Source: an uncultured Clostridium sp.
GTDB taxonomy: Bacteria; Bacillota; Clostridia; TANB77; CAG-508
Direction: 5' to 3'
NCBI GenBank assembly: GCA_946545035.1
Contig: CAMNND010000016.1
Coordinates: 1 to 14,621 of the forward strand
Length of the DNA: 14,621 nucleotides
Shown here: piece after piece, positions 1-7,234 of the stretch
Layout: every line of letters starts with the position of its first letter
Position numbering within the stretch: the first letter of the stretch is position 1
Program-made: the position numbers and the translations under genes
Notes under the pieces: generated by a model
Seen by the model: only the letters and a program-made list of their open reading frames with translations
Database searches by the model: none
What the model was told of the DNA's origin: nothing

Positions 1-2417
1 GCAACAACTTCCATACCGTCCTTTGTACCACAGTCTTCTTCTCTAACGATAATGTTTTGTGATACATCAACAAGTCTTCTTGTTAGGTATCCAGAATCGG
101 CTGTTCTTAGGGCTGTATCAGATAGACCCTTACGAGCACCATGGGCAGCAATGAAGTATTCGATTGGGCTTAGACCCTCTCTAAAGCATGATGTAATTGG
201 AATTTCAACTGTCTTACCAGTTGTACTAGCCATAAGACCACGCATACCAGCAATTTGTTTTAACTGGTCTAAGTTACCTCTGGCTCCAGAATCACTCATC
301 ATGTATAATGGGTTTAATTTATCAAAGTTGTCTTTCATGGCAACCTTAACATCATCTGTAGCTTTACTCCAGATTTTGATAACTGCGTTGTAACGCTCAT
401 CATCAGTTATTAAACCACGTTTATATTGTTTTGTAATGTTATCAACTTGTTTATATGCTTCAGCAATAATTGTCTTTTTAGCCTCTGGCACTTTAGCATC
501 ACTAACAGAAACTGTTATAGCACCAATTGTTGAATATTTATAACCAGTTGATTTAATATAATCAAGTAACTCAGCTGTTTCACCAAGTCCGTGAACATTA
601 ATTGAATTTGCAATAATTTTTCCTAAATTCTTCTTTGTTACTACAAAGTTAATTTCAGGATCAAATTCTGTTTCAGGGTTTGTTCTATCAACAAATCCTA
701 AATCTTGAGGAATACCTTTGTTATATATAATTCTTCCAACAGTTGTTCTAACTTTTCCGAATCTTTCTACTCCGTTTTCATCAACTTTTCTCATCTTAAC
801 AAAGATATCAGCATGCATTCCTAAATCATGGTTCTCATGTGCAATGATTGCTTCTTCAGGAGATGAGAAATAATTTCCTTCACCTTTTTCTCCTGGAACT
901 TCCATTGTTAAGTAGTAAGCACCAAGTATCATATCCTGTGTAGGAACTGTTACTGGTTTACCATCTTGAGGTTTTAATAAGTTGTTTGTAGATAGCATTA
1001 GGTATCTAGCTTCTGCTTGAGCCTCTGGTGATAGTGGTAAGTGGATAGCCATTTGGTCACCATCGAAGTCAGCGTTGAACGCTGTACAAACTAATGGGTG
1101 AAGTTTAATAGCTCTACCTTCAACTAACACTGGTTCGAATGCTTGAATACCTAATCTATGTAGAGTAGGAGCACGGTTAAGCATTACTGGATGATCTTTA
1201 ATAACATCTTCTAATATTCCCCATACCTCTGGGTGTAATCTTTCAACCATTCTCTTTGCATTCTTAATGTTGTGTGCAATTCCTCTTCCAACTAATTCTT
1301 TCATAACGAAAGGTTTGAAAAGCTCAACTGCCATTTCCTTAGGAACACCACATTGATAAATCTTAAGTTCAGGTCCTACAACGATAACTGAACGTCCAGA
1401 ATAGTCAACACGCTTTCCTAATAAGTTTTGACGGAAACGTCCTTGTTTTCCTTTTAACATGTCTGATAATGATTTTAATGCTCTGTTACCAGCACCTGTT
1501 ACAGGTCTACCACGTCTACCATTATCTATAAGTGCGTCAACAGATTCTTGTAACATTCTCTTTTCATTTCTTACAATTATCTCTGGAGCACCAAGTTCTA
1601 ATAATCTCTTTAATCTGTTATTTCTGTTAATAACTCTTCTGTATAAGTCATTTAAATCTGATGTAGCAAATCTACCACCATCTAATTGAACCATTGGTCT
1701 TAAATCAGGTGGAATAACAGGTATAACATGCATAATCATCCATTCAGGTCTATTCTTTGATAATCTAAATGCTTCTACAGTATCTAGTCTCTTAATTAGC
1801 TTAGCTTTCTTTTGCTCACTAGCTTTAGCTAATTCTTTCTTTAATTTTTCAGCTAATTTTTCTAGGTCAATTTCTGCTAATAGCTTATATAAAGCTTCAG
1901 CACCCATTTCAGCTTTAAAAGAACCTCTTCCGTACTTTTCTTCAGCTTCATGGAATTCTTTTTCAGATAATACTTGAGCTTTCATAAGTCCTGTATCACC
2001 TTTATCTGTTACGATGTATGAAGCAAAGTAAACAACTTTCTCTAAGTTTCTTGGAGAAATATCAAGCATAAGAGCAACTCTACTTGGTATACCTTTGAAA
2101 TACCAAATATGAGCAACTGGAGCAGCAAGCTCTATATGTCCCATTCTTTCTCTTCTTACTTTTGCCTTTGTAACTTCAACACCACATCTGTCACAGACAA
2201 TACCTTTATATCTAACTCTTTTATATTTACCACAGTGACATTCCCAGTCTTTAGTTGGTCCAAATATTCTTTCACAGAAAAGACCATCTTTTTCTGGTTT
2301 CAATGTTCTGTAGTTTATAGTCTCAGGTTTTTTAACTTCACCTTTTGACCATTCTCTAATTAATTCATCAGATGCTAATCCAATTTTAATTTTATCAAAA
2401 TTATCTAATTCCTCCAT
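1..2417 (-). CDS. rpoC: RNA polymerase subunit beta' (RpoC), N-terminal 805 residues, 3' end outside window
   Basis: This is the largest subunit of bacterial RNA polymerase, forming with RpoB the catalytic cleft that copies DNA into RNA. The frame is open from ATG at 2417-2415 to base 1. An AAAGGAGG ribosome binding site at 2428-2435 lies 10 nt upstream and fixes the start. Visible landmarks are the N-terminal zinc finger with C60, C62, C75 and C78, and the catalytic loop NADFDGD at residues 448-454, whose three Asp residues bind the active-site magnesium. Near residues 751-786 is the bridge helix, including AHGARKGLSDTALRTADSGY around H759. The window stops soon after it, so the trigger loop and C-terminal part are not seen. 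Spacing of the motifs matches Escherichia coli RpoC within 10-18 residues, so there is no large insertion in this part. It lies 216 bp downstream of rpoB and is probably co-transcribed with it. Family identity is certain. Confidence 0.98.
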   Translation of the reverse strand, partial: MEELDNFDKIKIGLASDELIREWSKGEVKKPETINYRTLKPEKDGLFCERIFGPTKDWECHCGKYKRVRYKGIVCDRCGVEVTKAKVRRERMGHIELAAPVAHIWYFKGIPSRVALMLDISPRNLEKVVYFASYIVTDKGDTGLMKAQVLSEKEFHEAEEKYGRGSFKAEMGAEALYKLLAEIDLEKLAEKLKKELAKASEQKKAKLIKRLDTVEAFRLSKNRPEWMIMHVIPVIPPDLRPMVQLDGGRFATSDLNDLYRRVINRNNRLKRLLELGAPEIIVRNEKRMLQESVDALIDNGRRGRPVTGAGNRALKSLSDMLKGKQGRFRQNLLGKRVDYSGRSVIVVGPELKIYQCGVPKEMAVELFKPFVMKELVGRGIAHNIKNAKRMVERLHPEVWGILEDVIKDHPVMLNRAPTLHRLGIQAFEPVLVEGRAIKLHPLVCTAFNADFDGDQMAIHLPLSPEAQAEARYLMLSTNNLLKPQDGKPVTVPTQDMILGAYYLTMEVPGEKGEGNYFSSPEEAIIAHENHDLGMHADIFVKMRKVDENGVERFGKVRTTVGRIIYNKGIPQDLGFVDRTNPETEFDPEINFVVTKKNLGKIIANSINVHGLGETAELLDYIKSTGYKYSTIGAITVSVSDAKVPEAKKTIIAEAYKQVDNITKQYKRGLITDDERYNAVIKIWSKATDDVKVAMKDNFDKLNPLYMMSDSGARGNLDQLKQIAGMRGLMASTTGKTVEIPITSCFREGLSPIEYFIAAHGARKGLSDTALRTADSGYLTRRLVDVSQNIIVREEDCGTKDGMEVV

Positions 2418-2427
2418 TAGGTAGGGG

Positions 2428-2435
2428 CCTCCTTT
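2428..2435 (-). promoter_or_regulatory. rpoC ribosome binding site
   Basis: AAAGGAGG on the minus strand, 10 nt before the rpoC ATG, is nearly the full complement of the 16S rRNA 3' end. An 8-bp hairpin (2436-2457) abuts it directly on the 5' side. Confidence 0.85.
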
Positions 2436-2457
2436 CAAAACAGTTTGCTCTGTTTTG
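2436..2457 (-). repeat. Hairpin directly upstream of the rpoC ribosome binding site
   Basis: CAAAACAG at 2436-2443 and CTGTTTTG at 2450-2457 form a perfect 8-bp stem with a 6-nt loop. The stem ends on the base next to the Shine-Dalgarno sequence. No T tract follows on the minus strand, so it is not a terminator. It might insulate or stack on the ribosome binding site, or mark an mRNA processing point; this is inference. Confidence 0.5.
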
Positions 2458-2507
2458 CTTCTCTATCATAATAATATTTAAGCTATCATTAGTTAGCATT
2501 CTATTAT

Positions 2508-2531
2508 CTGGAGGGTATTATAACCCTCCAG
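2508..2531 (-). repeat. GC-rich hairpin in the rpoB-rpoC spacer
   Basis: CTGGAGGGT at 2508-2516 pairs perfectly with ACCCTCCAG at 2523-2531 (9 bp, 6-nt loop), and it is the most GC-rich element in this AT-rich spacer. The minus-strand continuation is ATAATAG rather than a run of T, so it does not look like an intrinsic terminator. The rest of the 216-bp spacer (2418-2633) holds no credible gene. Possible roles are an RNase processing site or a pause site between rpoB and rpoC; neither can be shown from sequence alone. Confidence 0.55.
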
Positions 2532-2633
2532 GTTACATTCATTCATAAACTTAATTATTTACACTGCTGCACAATTCTATCGTTGTTTAAGTTTCCTACT
2601 TCAAATGTAATATTTAATTATTAAATTTTGTTA

Positions 2634-5600
2634 TTATTCATCTTCTCCGAAATTATCATCCATCATATCATCTTCAAAAGAATCTTCCAAATCTTCAAAT
2701 GATTCATCTTCATCATACAATTCGCTATCAACATCTCCCATGTCTTCATCACTCATTGTAAATAAATCATCGCTTTCCTCTTCAGAATCTTCATCAGCTT
2801 CGATGTAGTTATCTTTAATTTCAGATTCATCTGCAACAGTTTCTCCTAGTTGCTTTTTATTATCCTCAATATTGAAATCAATTCCATCTTCAATATTTTC
2901 TTTTAATTCTAGTTCAACGTTGTCCTTAGTATATAGACGAATGTCTAATCCTAAAGATTGAAGTTCTTTTACAAGAACCTTGAAGCTCTCTGGAACACCT
3001 GGTGTTGGGATATTTTCACCCTTAACGATTGCTTCATATGTCTTAACTCTTCCTACAACATCATCTGATTTAACAGTTAACATCTCTTGAAGTGTATATG
3101 CAGCACCATAAGCTTCTAGAGCCCAAACTTCCATCTCTCCAAAACGTTGTCCACCAAATTGAGCTTTACCTCCTAAAGGTTGTTGTGTTACTAGTGAGTA
3201 TGGTCCAGTTGAACGAGCGTGAATCTTGTCATCAACTAAGTGGTGAAGTTTTAACATATACATTACACCAACCGTAATTGGGTTATCAAATAATTCACCT
3301 GTTCTACCATCACGAAGCCATCTCTTACCATCTCTAGATAATCCGGCTTGCTCTAGTAAGTCTTCAATTTCTTCTGATTTAGCGCCATCAAATACTGGTG
3401 TTTCAACTTTGAATCCTAAAGCTTTAGCAGCCATACCTAAATGAACTTCAAGAACCTGTCCTACGTTCATACGAGATGGAATACCTTGTGGGTTAAGAAC
3501 GATATCTACTGGAGTACCATCTTCCATAAATGGCATATCTTCTTCTGGTAAAATTCTTGAAATAACACCTTTGTTACCATGACGTCCAGACATCTTATCA
3601 CCAACAGAGATTTTTCTCTTTGTAGCGATATAACATCTGATTACTTGGTTAACACCAGGTCCTAATTCATCTGAATTCTCTCTAGTAAAGATTTTAACAT
3701 CAACAATTGTTCCAGCTTCACCATGTGGTACACGAAGTGATGTATCTCTAACTTCTCTTGCTTTTTCACCAAATATAGCACGAAGTAATCTTTCTTCAGC
3801 TGTTAATTCTGTTTCTCCCTTAGGAGTAACCTTACCAACTAATATATCTCCAGGTCTTACTTCAGCACCAATTCTTATAATACCATCTTCATCTAGATCC
3901 TTTAATCCATCTTCACCAACGTTTGGAATATCTCTTGTGATTTCTTCTGGACCTAATTTTGTATCACGGCACTCACAATCATATTCTTCAATGTGGATTG
4001 ATGTATAAACATCTTCTTTTACTAATCTTTCACTTAATAGAATAGCATCCTCGTAGTTGTATCCTTCCCATGTCATGAATGCTATAATTACGTTTTTACC
4101 AAGAGCCATTTCTCCATCCTTTGTTGATGGACCATCTGCTAAGATGTCACCCTTCTTAACCTTTTCACCTTTTGAAACAATAGGTCTTTGGTTAATACAT
4201 GTACCACCATTAGTTCTCTTGAACTTGCGTAATTTATATTTATCTAATTCATTATTTTTATTTCTAACTGTGATTTCATCACCAGATACTTTTTCAACAA
4301 TACCTTCGTTTTCTGCAACAACAGTAATTCCAGAATCTTTTGCAGCTCTATATTCTAGACCAGTTCCAACAATTGGAGCTTCAGTCATTAATAGAGGAAC
4401 AGCTTGACGTTGCATGTTTGATCCCATTAGAGATCTCTTAACGTCATCATGCTCTACGAATGGAATCATTGCAGCAGCTACAGAAACTAATTGTTTTGGA
4501 GAAACATCTATGTAGTCAACTTTAGATTTATCAACCTCAAGAATCTCTTCTCTATATCTAGCTCTAATTCTTTCATTTAAGAAATGACCATCTTTATCAA
4601 GTGGCTCTGTTGCTTGAGCAATAATATATTTATCCTCAACATCAGCAGACATGTACTCGATTATATCTGTAACTCTTCCTGTCTCTTTATCAACTTTCTT
4701 ATATGGTGTTTCAACAAATCCGTATTCATTAATTTGCGCGAAACATGAAAGTGCAGAGATAAGACCAATGTTTGGTCCTTCAGGAGACTCAACTGGACAT
4801 AATCTACCATAGTGAGTATGGTGAATATCTCTAACCTCGAATCCTGCTCTCTCTCTTGTAAGACCACCAGGTCCTAATGCAGAAATTCTTCTTTTATGAG
4901 TTAATTCTGATAATGGGTTAGTTTGATCCATGAATTGTGATAATTGAGAGCTTCCGAAGAATTCTCTAATTGATGATGTTATAGGTTTTGTATTAATCAA
5001 TGTTTGTGGAGTTACAACATCTAAGTCTTGTGTAGTCATTCTTTCACGAACAGCTCTTTCAAGTCTTGTTAAACCAATTCTAAATTGATTTTGTAATAAC
5101 TCACCAACACATCTAATACGTCTGTTTCCTAAGTGGTCAATATCATCAATTTCACCTAATCCATGATCTAAACCTAATAAGTAGCTTACAGAAGCTATCA
5201 TATCTTCTGTAGTTACATGTTTAGGTATTAACTCTTCTTCCCTTTGCTCTAATACTTTAACTAATTTTTCAGGTTCTGTTGTATCTATGATTGACTTTAA
5301 TACTTCATAGTTAACATCCTCTTTGAAATGTATTTTGCTTAAGTCTACATCTGGTAAATATTTATAAATATTTACTGTACCGTTACCGATAACTCTTACC
5401 TTTTTATCATTTACTTTCAAGTCTACAATATTTATACCTGTATCTTGAATAGCTCTTGCTACATCCTCAGAAATTTCTGTATCTTTTTCAACTAATACTT
5501 CTCCTGTTGTAGGGTCAATAATGTCATCATAAGATATTTTTCCAGTAATTCTGTTAGCTAAGCTTAATTTTTGATTGAACTTAAATCTACCTACTTTTGA

Positions 5601-6398
5601 TAAATCATATCTCCTATGATCAAAGAATAAACCATTGAATAAGTTCTTAGCAGCATCTACAGTTGGTAGTTCTCCTGGTCTTAGCTTTTTGTATATTTCG
5701 ATTAAAGCTTCGTCTTGAGTCTTAACTGTATCTTTGTTAATTGTTGCTACTAATTTATCCTCTTCACCAAATAAATCAAGTATTTGTTGATCCGATTCAA
5801 TTCCTATAGCTCTTAATAATGATGTAACAGGTAATTTTCTAGTTCTATCAACTCTTACATTTACAATATCGTTAGAATCTGTTTCATACTCAATCCATGC
5901 ACCACGAATAGGCATAACAGTTGAAGTATAAATTCTCTTTCCTGTTTTATCAAAATCTGCAGCATAGTAACATCCTGGTGAACGTACAAGCTGGCTTACT
6001 ACAACTCTCTCCGCACCATTTATAATGAAAGTTCCACTTTCAGTCATTAATGGGAAATCACCTAAATAAATTTCTTGCTCTTTGATTTCACCTGTTTCTC
6101 TGTTAATTAATCTAACCTTAACATGTAATCTTGTAGAGTAAGTAGTATCTCTTTCTTTAGCTTCTTCTTGAGTATACTTAGTTTTATCCTCCATGTAGTA
6201 GTCGAAAAATTCAAGAACTAAATTTCCAGTATAATCGATAATTGGAGAAATGTCTTTAAGTACTTCACCTAGACCTTCTTCAACAAACCAATTATAAGAA
6301 TCTTTTTGAACTTGGATAAGATTTGGCATTTCTACTGAATCGCCAATTTTTGAAAAGGTTTTTCTAACAGCCTTTTCATGTTTTATTTCTTTCAACAA
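2634..6398 (-). CDS. rpoB: RNA polymerase subunit beta (RpoB)
   Basis: This is the second-largest RNA polymerase subunit, 1254 residues, complete. It contributes the fork loop, the rifampicin pocket and the wall of the active-site cleft. The rifampicin region is GSSQLSQFMDQ (482-492) followed by HKRRISALGPGG (501-512). Residues D491, H501 and S506, equivalent to E. coli D516, H526 and S531, are all wild type, which predicts a rifampicin-sensitive enzyme. Residues 926-948 hold the conserved RKISVGDKMSGRHGNKG, and 1064-1097 the clamp-side segment with PLGGKAQFGGQRFGEMEVWALE. There is no large insertion, but the C-terminus is extended by a strongly acidic tail (about 1163-1254; 28 of the last 51 residues are Asp or Glu). 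The start is TTG at 6398-6396. An in-frame TGA at 6405-6407 rules out any longer start, the first Met codon is residue 24, and a GGGGTGA ribosome binding site lies 6 nt upstream. A second TTG follows immediately and could also serve. It ends in tandem TAA TAA. Confidence 0.98.
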   Translation of the reverse strand: MLKEIKHEKAVRKTFSKIGDSVEMPNLIQVQKDSYNWFVEEGLGEVLKDISPIIDYTGNLVLEFFDYYMEDKTKYTQEEAKERDTTYSTRLHVKVRLINRETGEIKEQEIYLGDFPLMTESGTFIINGAERVVVSQLVRSPGCYYAADFDKTGKRIYTSTVMPIRGAWIEYETDSNDIVNVRVDRTRKLPVTSLLRAIGIESDQQILDLFGEEDKLVATINKDTVKTQDEALIEIYKKLRPGELPTVDAAKNLFNGLFFDHRRYDLSKVGRFKFNQKLSLANRITGKISYDDIIDPTTGEVLVEKDTEISEDVARAIQDTGINIVDLKVNDKKVRVIGNGTVNIYKYLPDVDLSKIHFKEDVNYEVLKSIIDTTEPEKLVKVLEQREEELIPKHVTTEDMIASVSYLLGLDHGLGEIDDIDHLGNRRIRCVGELLQNQFRIGLTRLERAVRERMTTQDLDVVTPQTLINTKPITSSIREFFGSSQLSQFMDQTNPLSELTHKRRISALGPGGLTRERAGFEVRDIHHTHYGRLCPVESPEGPNIGLISALSCFAQINEYGFVETPYKKVDKETGRVTDIIEYMSADVEDKYIIAQATEPLDKDGHFLNERIRARYREEILEVDKSKVDYIDVSPKQLVSVAAAMIPFVEHDDVKRSLMGSNMQRQAVPLLMTEAPIVGTGLEYRAAKDSGITVVAENEGIVEKVSGDEITVRNKNNELDKYKLRKFKRTNGGTCINQRPIVSKGEKVKKGDILADGPSTKDGEMALGKNVIIAFMTWEGYNYEDAILLSERLVKEDVYTSIHIEEYDCECRDTKLGPEEITRDIPNVGEDGLKDLDEDGIIRIGAEVRPGDILVGKVTPKGETELTAEERLLRAIFGEKAREVRDTSLRVPHGEAGTIVDVKIFTRENSDELGPGVNQVIRCYIATKRKISVGDKMSGRHGNKGVISRILPEEDMPFMEDGTPVDIVLNPQGIPSRMNVGQVLEVHLGMAAKALGFKVETPVFDGAKSEEIEDLLEQAGLSRDGKRWLRDGRTGELFDNPITVGVMYMLKLHHLVDDKIHARSTGPYSLVTQQPLGGKAQFGGQRFGEMEVWALEAYGAAYTLQEMLTVKSDDVVGRVKTYEAIVKGENIPTPGVPESFKVLVKELQSLGLDIRLYTKDNVELELKENIEDGIDFNIEDNKKQLGETVADESEIKDNYIEADEDSEEESDDLFTMSDEDMGDVDSELYDEDESFEDLEDSFEDDMMDDNFGEDE

Positions 6399-6404
6399 AA
6401 CAAA

Positions 6405-6412
6405 TCACCCCT
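6405..6412 (-). promoter_or_regulatory. rpoB ribosome binding site that decides a TTG start
   Basis: AGGGGTGA on the minus strand matches the 3' half of the Shine-Dalgarno complement (AGGAGGTGAT). It includes an in-frame TGA, so translation must start after it, at one of the two consecutive TTG codons (6398-6396 or 6395-6393). No ATG lies in frame before codon 24. Confidence 0.75.
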
Positions 6413-6490
6413 ATAAAAAATTAAGCAGAATGAAATGATAACATTAAGTTATCGTATATATGAAAACCTCCAGCAAGTCCTTCTTATTGT

Positions 6491-6542
6491 TACAAATAAA
6501 TTGATACAAATAAAACTCACTGCTCTTAAGTTTATTTGTATC
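6491..6542 (-). repeat. 12-bp hairpin with two alternative 3' arms in the rpoB leader
   Basis: GATACAAATAAA is the 5' arm in the transcript (6542-6531). It pairs perfectly with TTTATTTGTATC (6514-6503), leaving a 16-nt loop. After two bases the transcript repeats TTTATTTGTA (6500-6491), which could pair with the same 5' arm over 10 bp. The two pairings exclude each other. What is seen is one inverted repeat plus a tandem copy of one arm; a regulatory switch is inference. Confidence 0.5.
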
Positions 6543-6601
6543 ACTACCTGTAGAATAATTCCTCTTGCTTTGGCTTGACATAACAATGTCTATTAGTGCA
6601 A

Positions 6602-6641
6602 GAAAAAGGTTGTTGCTATTTGATGTGACAACTACCTTTTT
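6602..6641 (-). terminator. Candidate attenuator (terminator-like hairpin) in the rpoB leader
   Basis: In the minus-strand transcript AAAAAGGTAGTTG (6641-6629) pairs with CAACAACCTTTTT (6615-6603), 13 pairs with one mismatch and a 13-nt loop. The 3' side ends in five T then CTT. It lies about 50 nt after the predicted rpoB start site and well before the rpoB gene. This has the form of an intrinsic terminator that would abort part of the rpoBC transcripts. Strength is moderate because the lower stem is A-T only and the T run is short. Confidence 0.5.
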
Positions 6642-6698
6642 GCGTTTGAAATTATATGTATTTTTCTTTCGATTTCTTTATAATAAATTTACCTATCA

Positions 6699-6728
6699 AT
6701 TATATTATATCTCCGTAAGTATTGTCAA
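6699..6728 (-). promoter_or_regulatory. Predicted sigma-A promoter of rpoB-rpoC
   Basis: TTGACA (6728-6723) and TATAAT (6704-6699) on the minus strand are both exact consensus hexamers, separated by 18 bp. An overlapping TATAAT lies 5 bp further upstream but at a 13-bp spacing. The start site should be near 6692. The promoter sits just downstream of the terminator of the preceding unit, so rpoBC appears to have independent transcription. Confidence 0.8.
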
Positions 6729-6762
6729 TTAATATTAGCAATTTTTTTAACTTTTTTAAACA

Positions 6763-6793
6763 AAAAAATGCAAATTTATAATTTGCATTTTTT
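6763..6793 (-). terminator. Terminator after the DUF2752 gene, ahead of rpoB
   Basis: A perfect 14-bp inverted repeat (6763-6776 with 6780-6793), core AATGCAAATT, has a 3-nt loop. On the minus strand it is followed by a run of seven T (6768-6762, partly in the stem). The stem reaches the first base of the DUF2752 stop codon (TGA, 6795-6793). It separates the comEA/ABC-F/DUF2752 unit from the rpoB promoter. Confidence 0.75.
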
Positions 6794-7215
6794 CATATAT
6801 AGTTTCTTATAATTCCGTACATTACAAATACAATTACAATTAATAAAATTACGGCTATATACTTCCCATTCTTACTATTATTTATTCCACATATTTTCTC
6901 AATAATTGATAACTCAATTCTTTTTGTTATACACCTTTTAAATATCATATAAGTATCATTTACAATCAATATTGAAGCAAGTGGAAATATTATACCTGTG
7001 TATACTGCGTGATATTTTAATGCTTCTCTAAAATTTAATCTTAATATATTAATTGTCGCCCTTGTCATTCCACATGTTGGACACAATATGCCATACTTAT
7101 CATTCCAATAGCAACTCGTGGTTATTTTACCATTTACAAGCATTACGGCTGCAATTATTGCAGCCGTATATATTACTAGTCTAATGTACGAAAAAATTTT
7201 TATCTTTTTGTTCAT
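6793..7215 (-). CDS. DUF2752 family small membrane protein
   Basis: A 140-residue membrane protein. Residues 45-52 read CPTCGMTR, the motif that marks the DUF2752 family (CPxCGxTR followed by an amphipathic stretch). Hydrophobic segments at about 9-27, 67-88 and 117-136 predict three membrane spans, with the Cys motif between the first two. A short Asn/Lys-rich link (112-117) precedes the last span. The family's function is not established; the paired cysteines could bind metal or undergo redox chemistry, which is speculation. The start is ATG with GAGG (7223-7226) 7 nt upstream. The gene follows the ABC-F gene by 19 nt and is clearly co-transcribed with it. The neighbour is a soluble translation-type ATPase rather than a transporter, so the pairing does not by itself reveal a function. 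Confidence 0.8.
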   Translation of the reverse strand: MNKKIKIFSYIRLVIYTAAIIAAVMLVNGKITTSCYWNDKYGILCPTCGMTRATINILRLNFREALKYHAVYTGIIFPLASILIVNDTYMIFKRCITKRIELSIIEKICGINNSKNGKYIAVILLIVIVFVMYGIIRNYI

Positions 7216-7234
7216 ATCATTACCTCATCAAATT

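Larger units (their letters stand above)
6399..6692 (-). promoter_or_regulatory. Long structured 5' leader of rpoB
   Basis: The mRNA from the predicted start site near 6692 to the rpoB start codon is about 290 nt, far longer than needed for a ribosome binding site. In transcript order it contains a terminator-like hairpin (6603-6641), a small GACAT/ATGTC hairpin (6577-6590) and a 12-bp hairpin with a second possible 3' arm (6491-6542). An isolated GGAGG (6468-6472) follows, with no start codon at a useful distance. Last is a 6-bp hairpin GATAAC/GTTATC (6437-6453) just before the ribosome binding site. The arrangement resembles an attenuated leader. I do not recognise it as a known riboswitch or as the L10 leader class, and no coding ORF with a fitting ribosome binding site is present. 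Confidence 0.55.

Noticed and set aside
2480..2545. Possible 17-codon ORF and internal rpoC promoter in the rpoB-rpoC spacer
   Set aside because: The short ORF has no ribosome binding site, and the TATAAT in the hairpin loop has no -35 hexamer at 16-18 bp.
4057..4407. Plus-strand open frame of 116 codons inside rpoB
   Set aside because: It lies antisense to a conserved part of RpoB and has no ribosome binding site; it is a by-product of the coding strand. The same holds for the antisense frames at 52-393, 1459-1689, 2109-2348, 3092-3277, 7257-7598 and 8166-8369.
4875..4955. Rifampicin resistance mutation in rpoB
   Set aside because: Residues D491, H501, S506 and their neighbours are the wild-type amino acids of the resistance-determining region.
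6491..6542. CRISPR-like repeats (TACAAATAAA twice, plus an inverted copy)
   Set aside because: There are only two short direct copies with a 4-nt gap and no spacer pattern; they are better explained as hairpin arms.
6449..6544. Possible 31-codon leader peptide (GTG start) in the rpoB leader
   Set aside because: No Shine-Dalgarno sequence lies at a workable distance, the frame runs straight through the 12-bp hairpin, and there is no run of regulatory codons.
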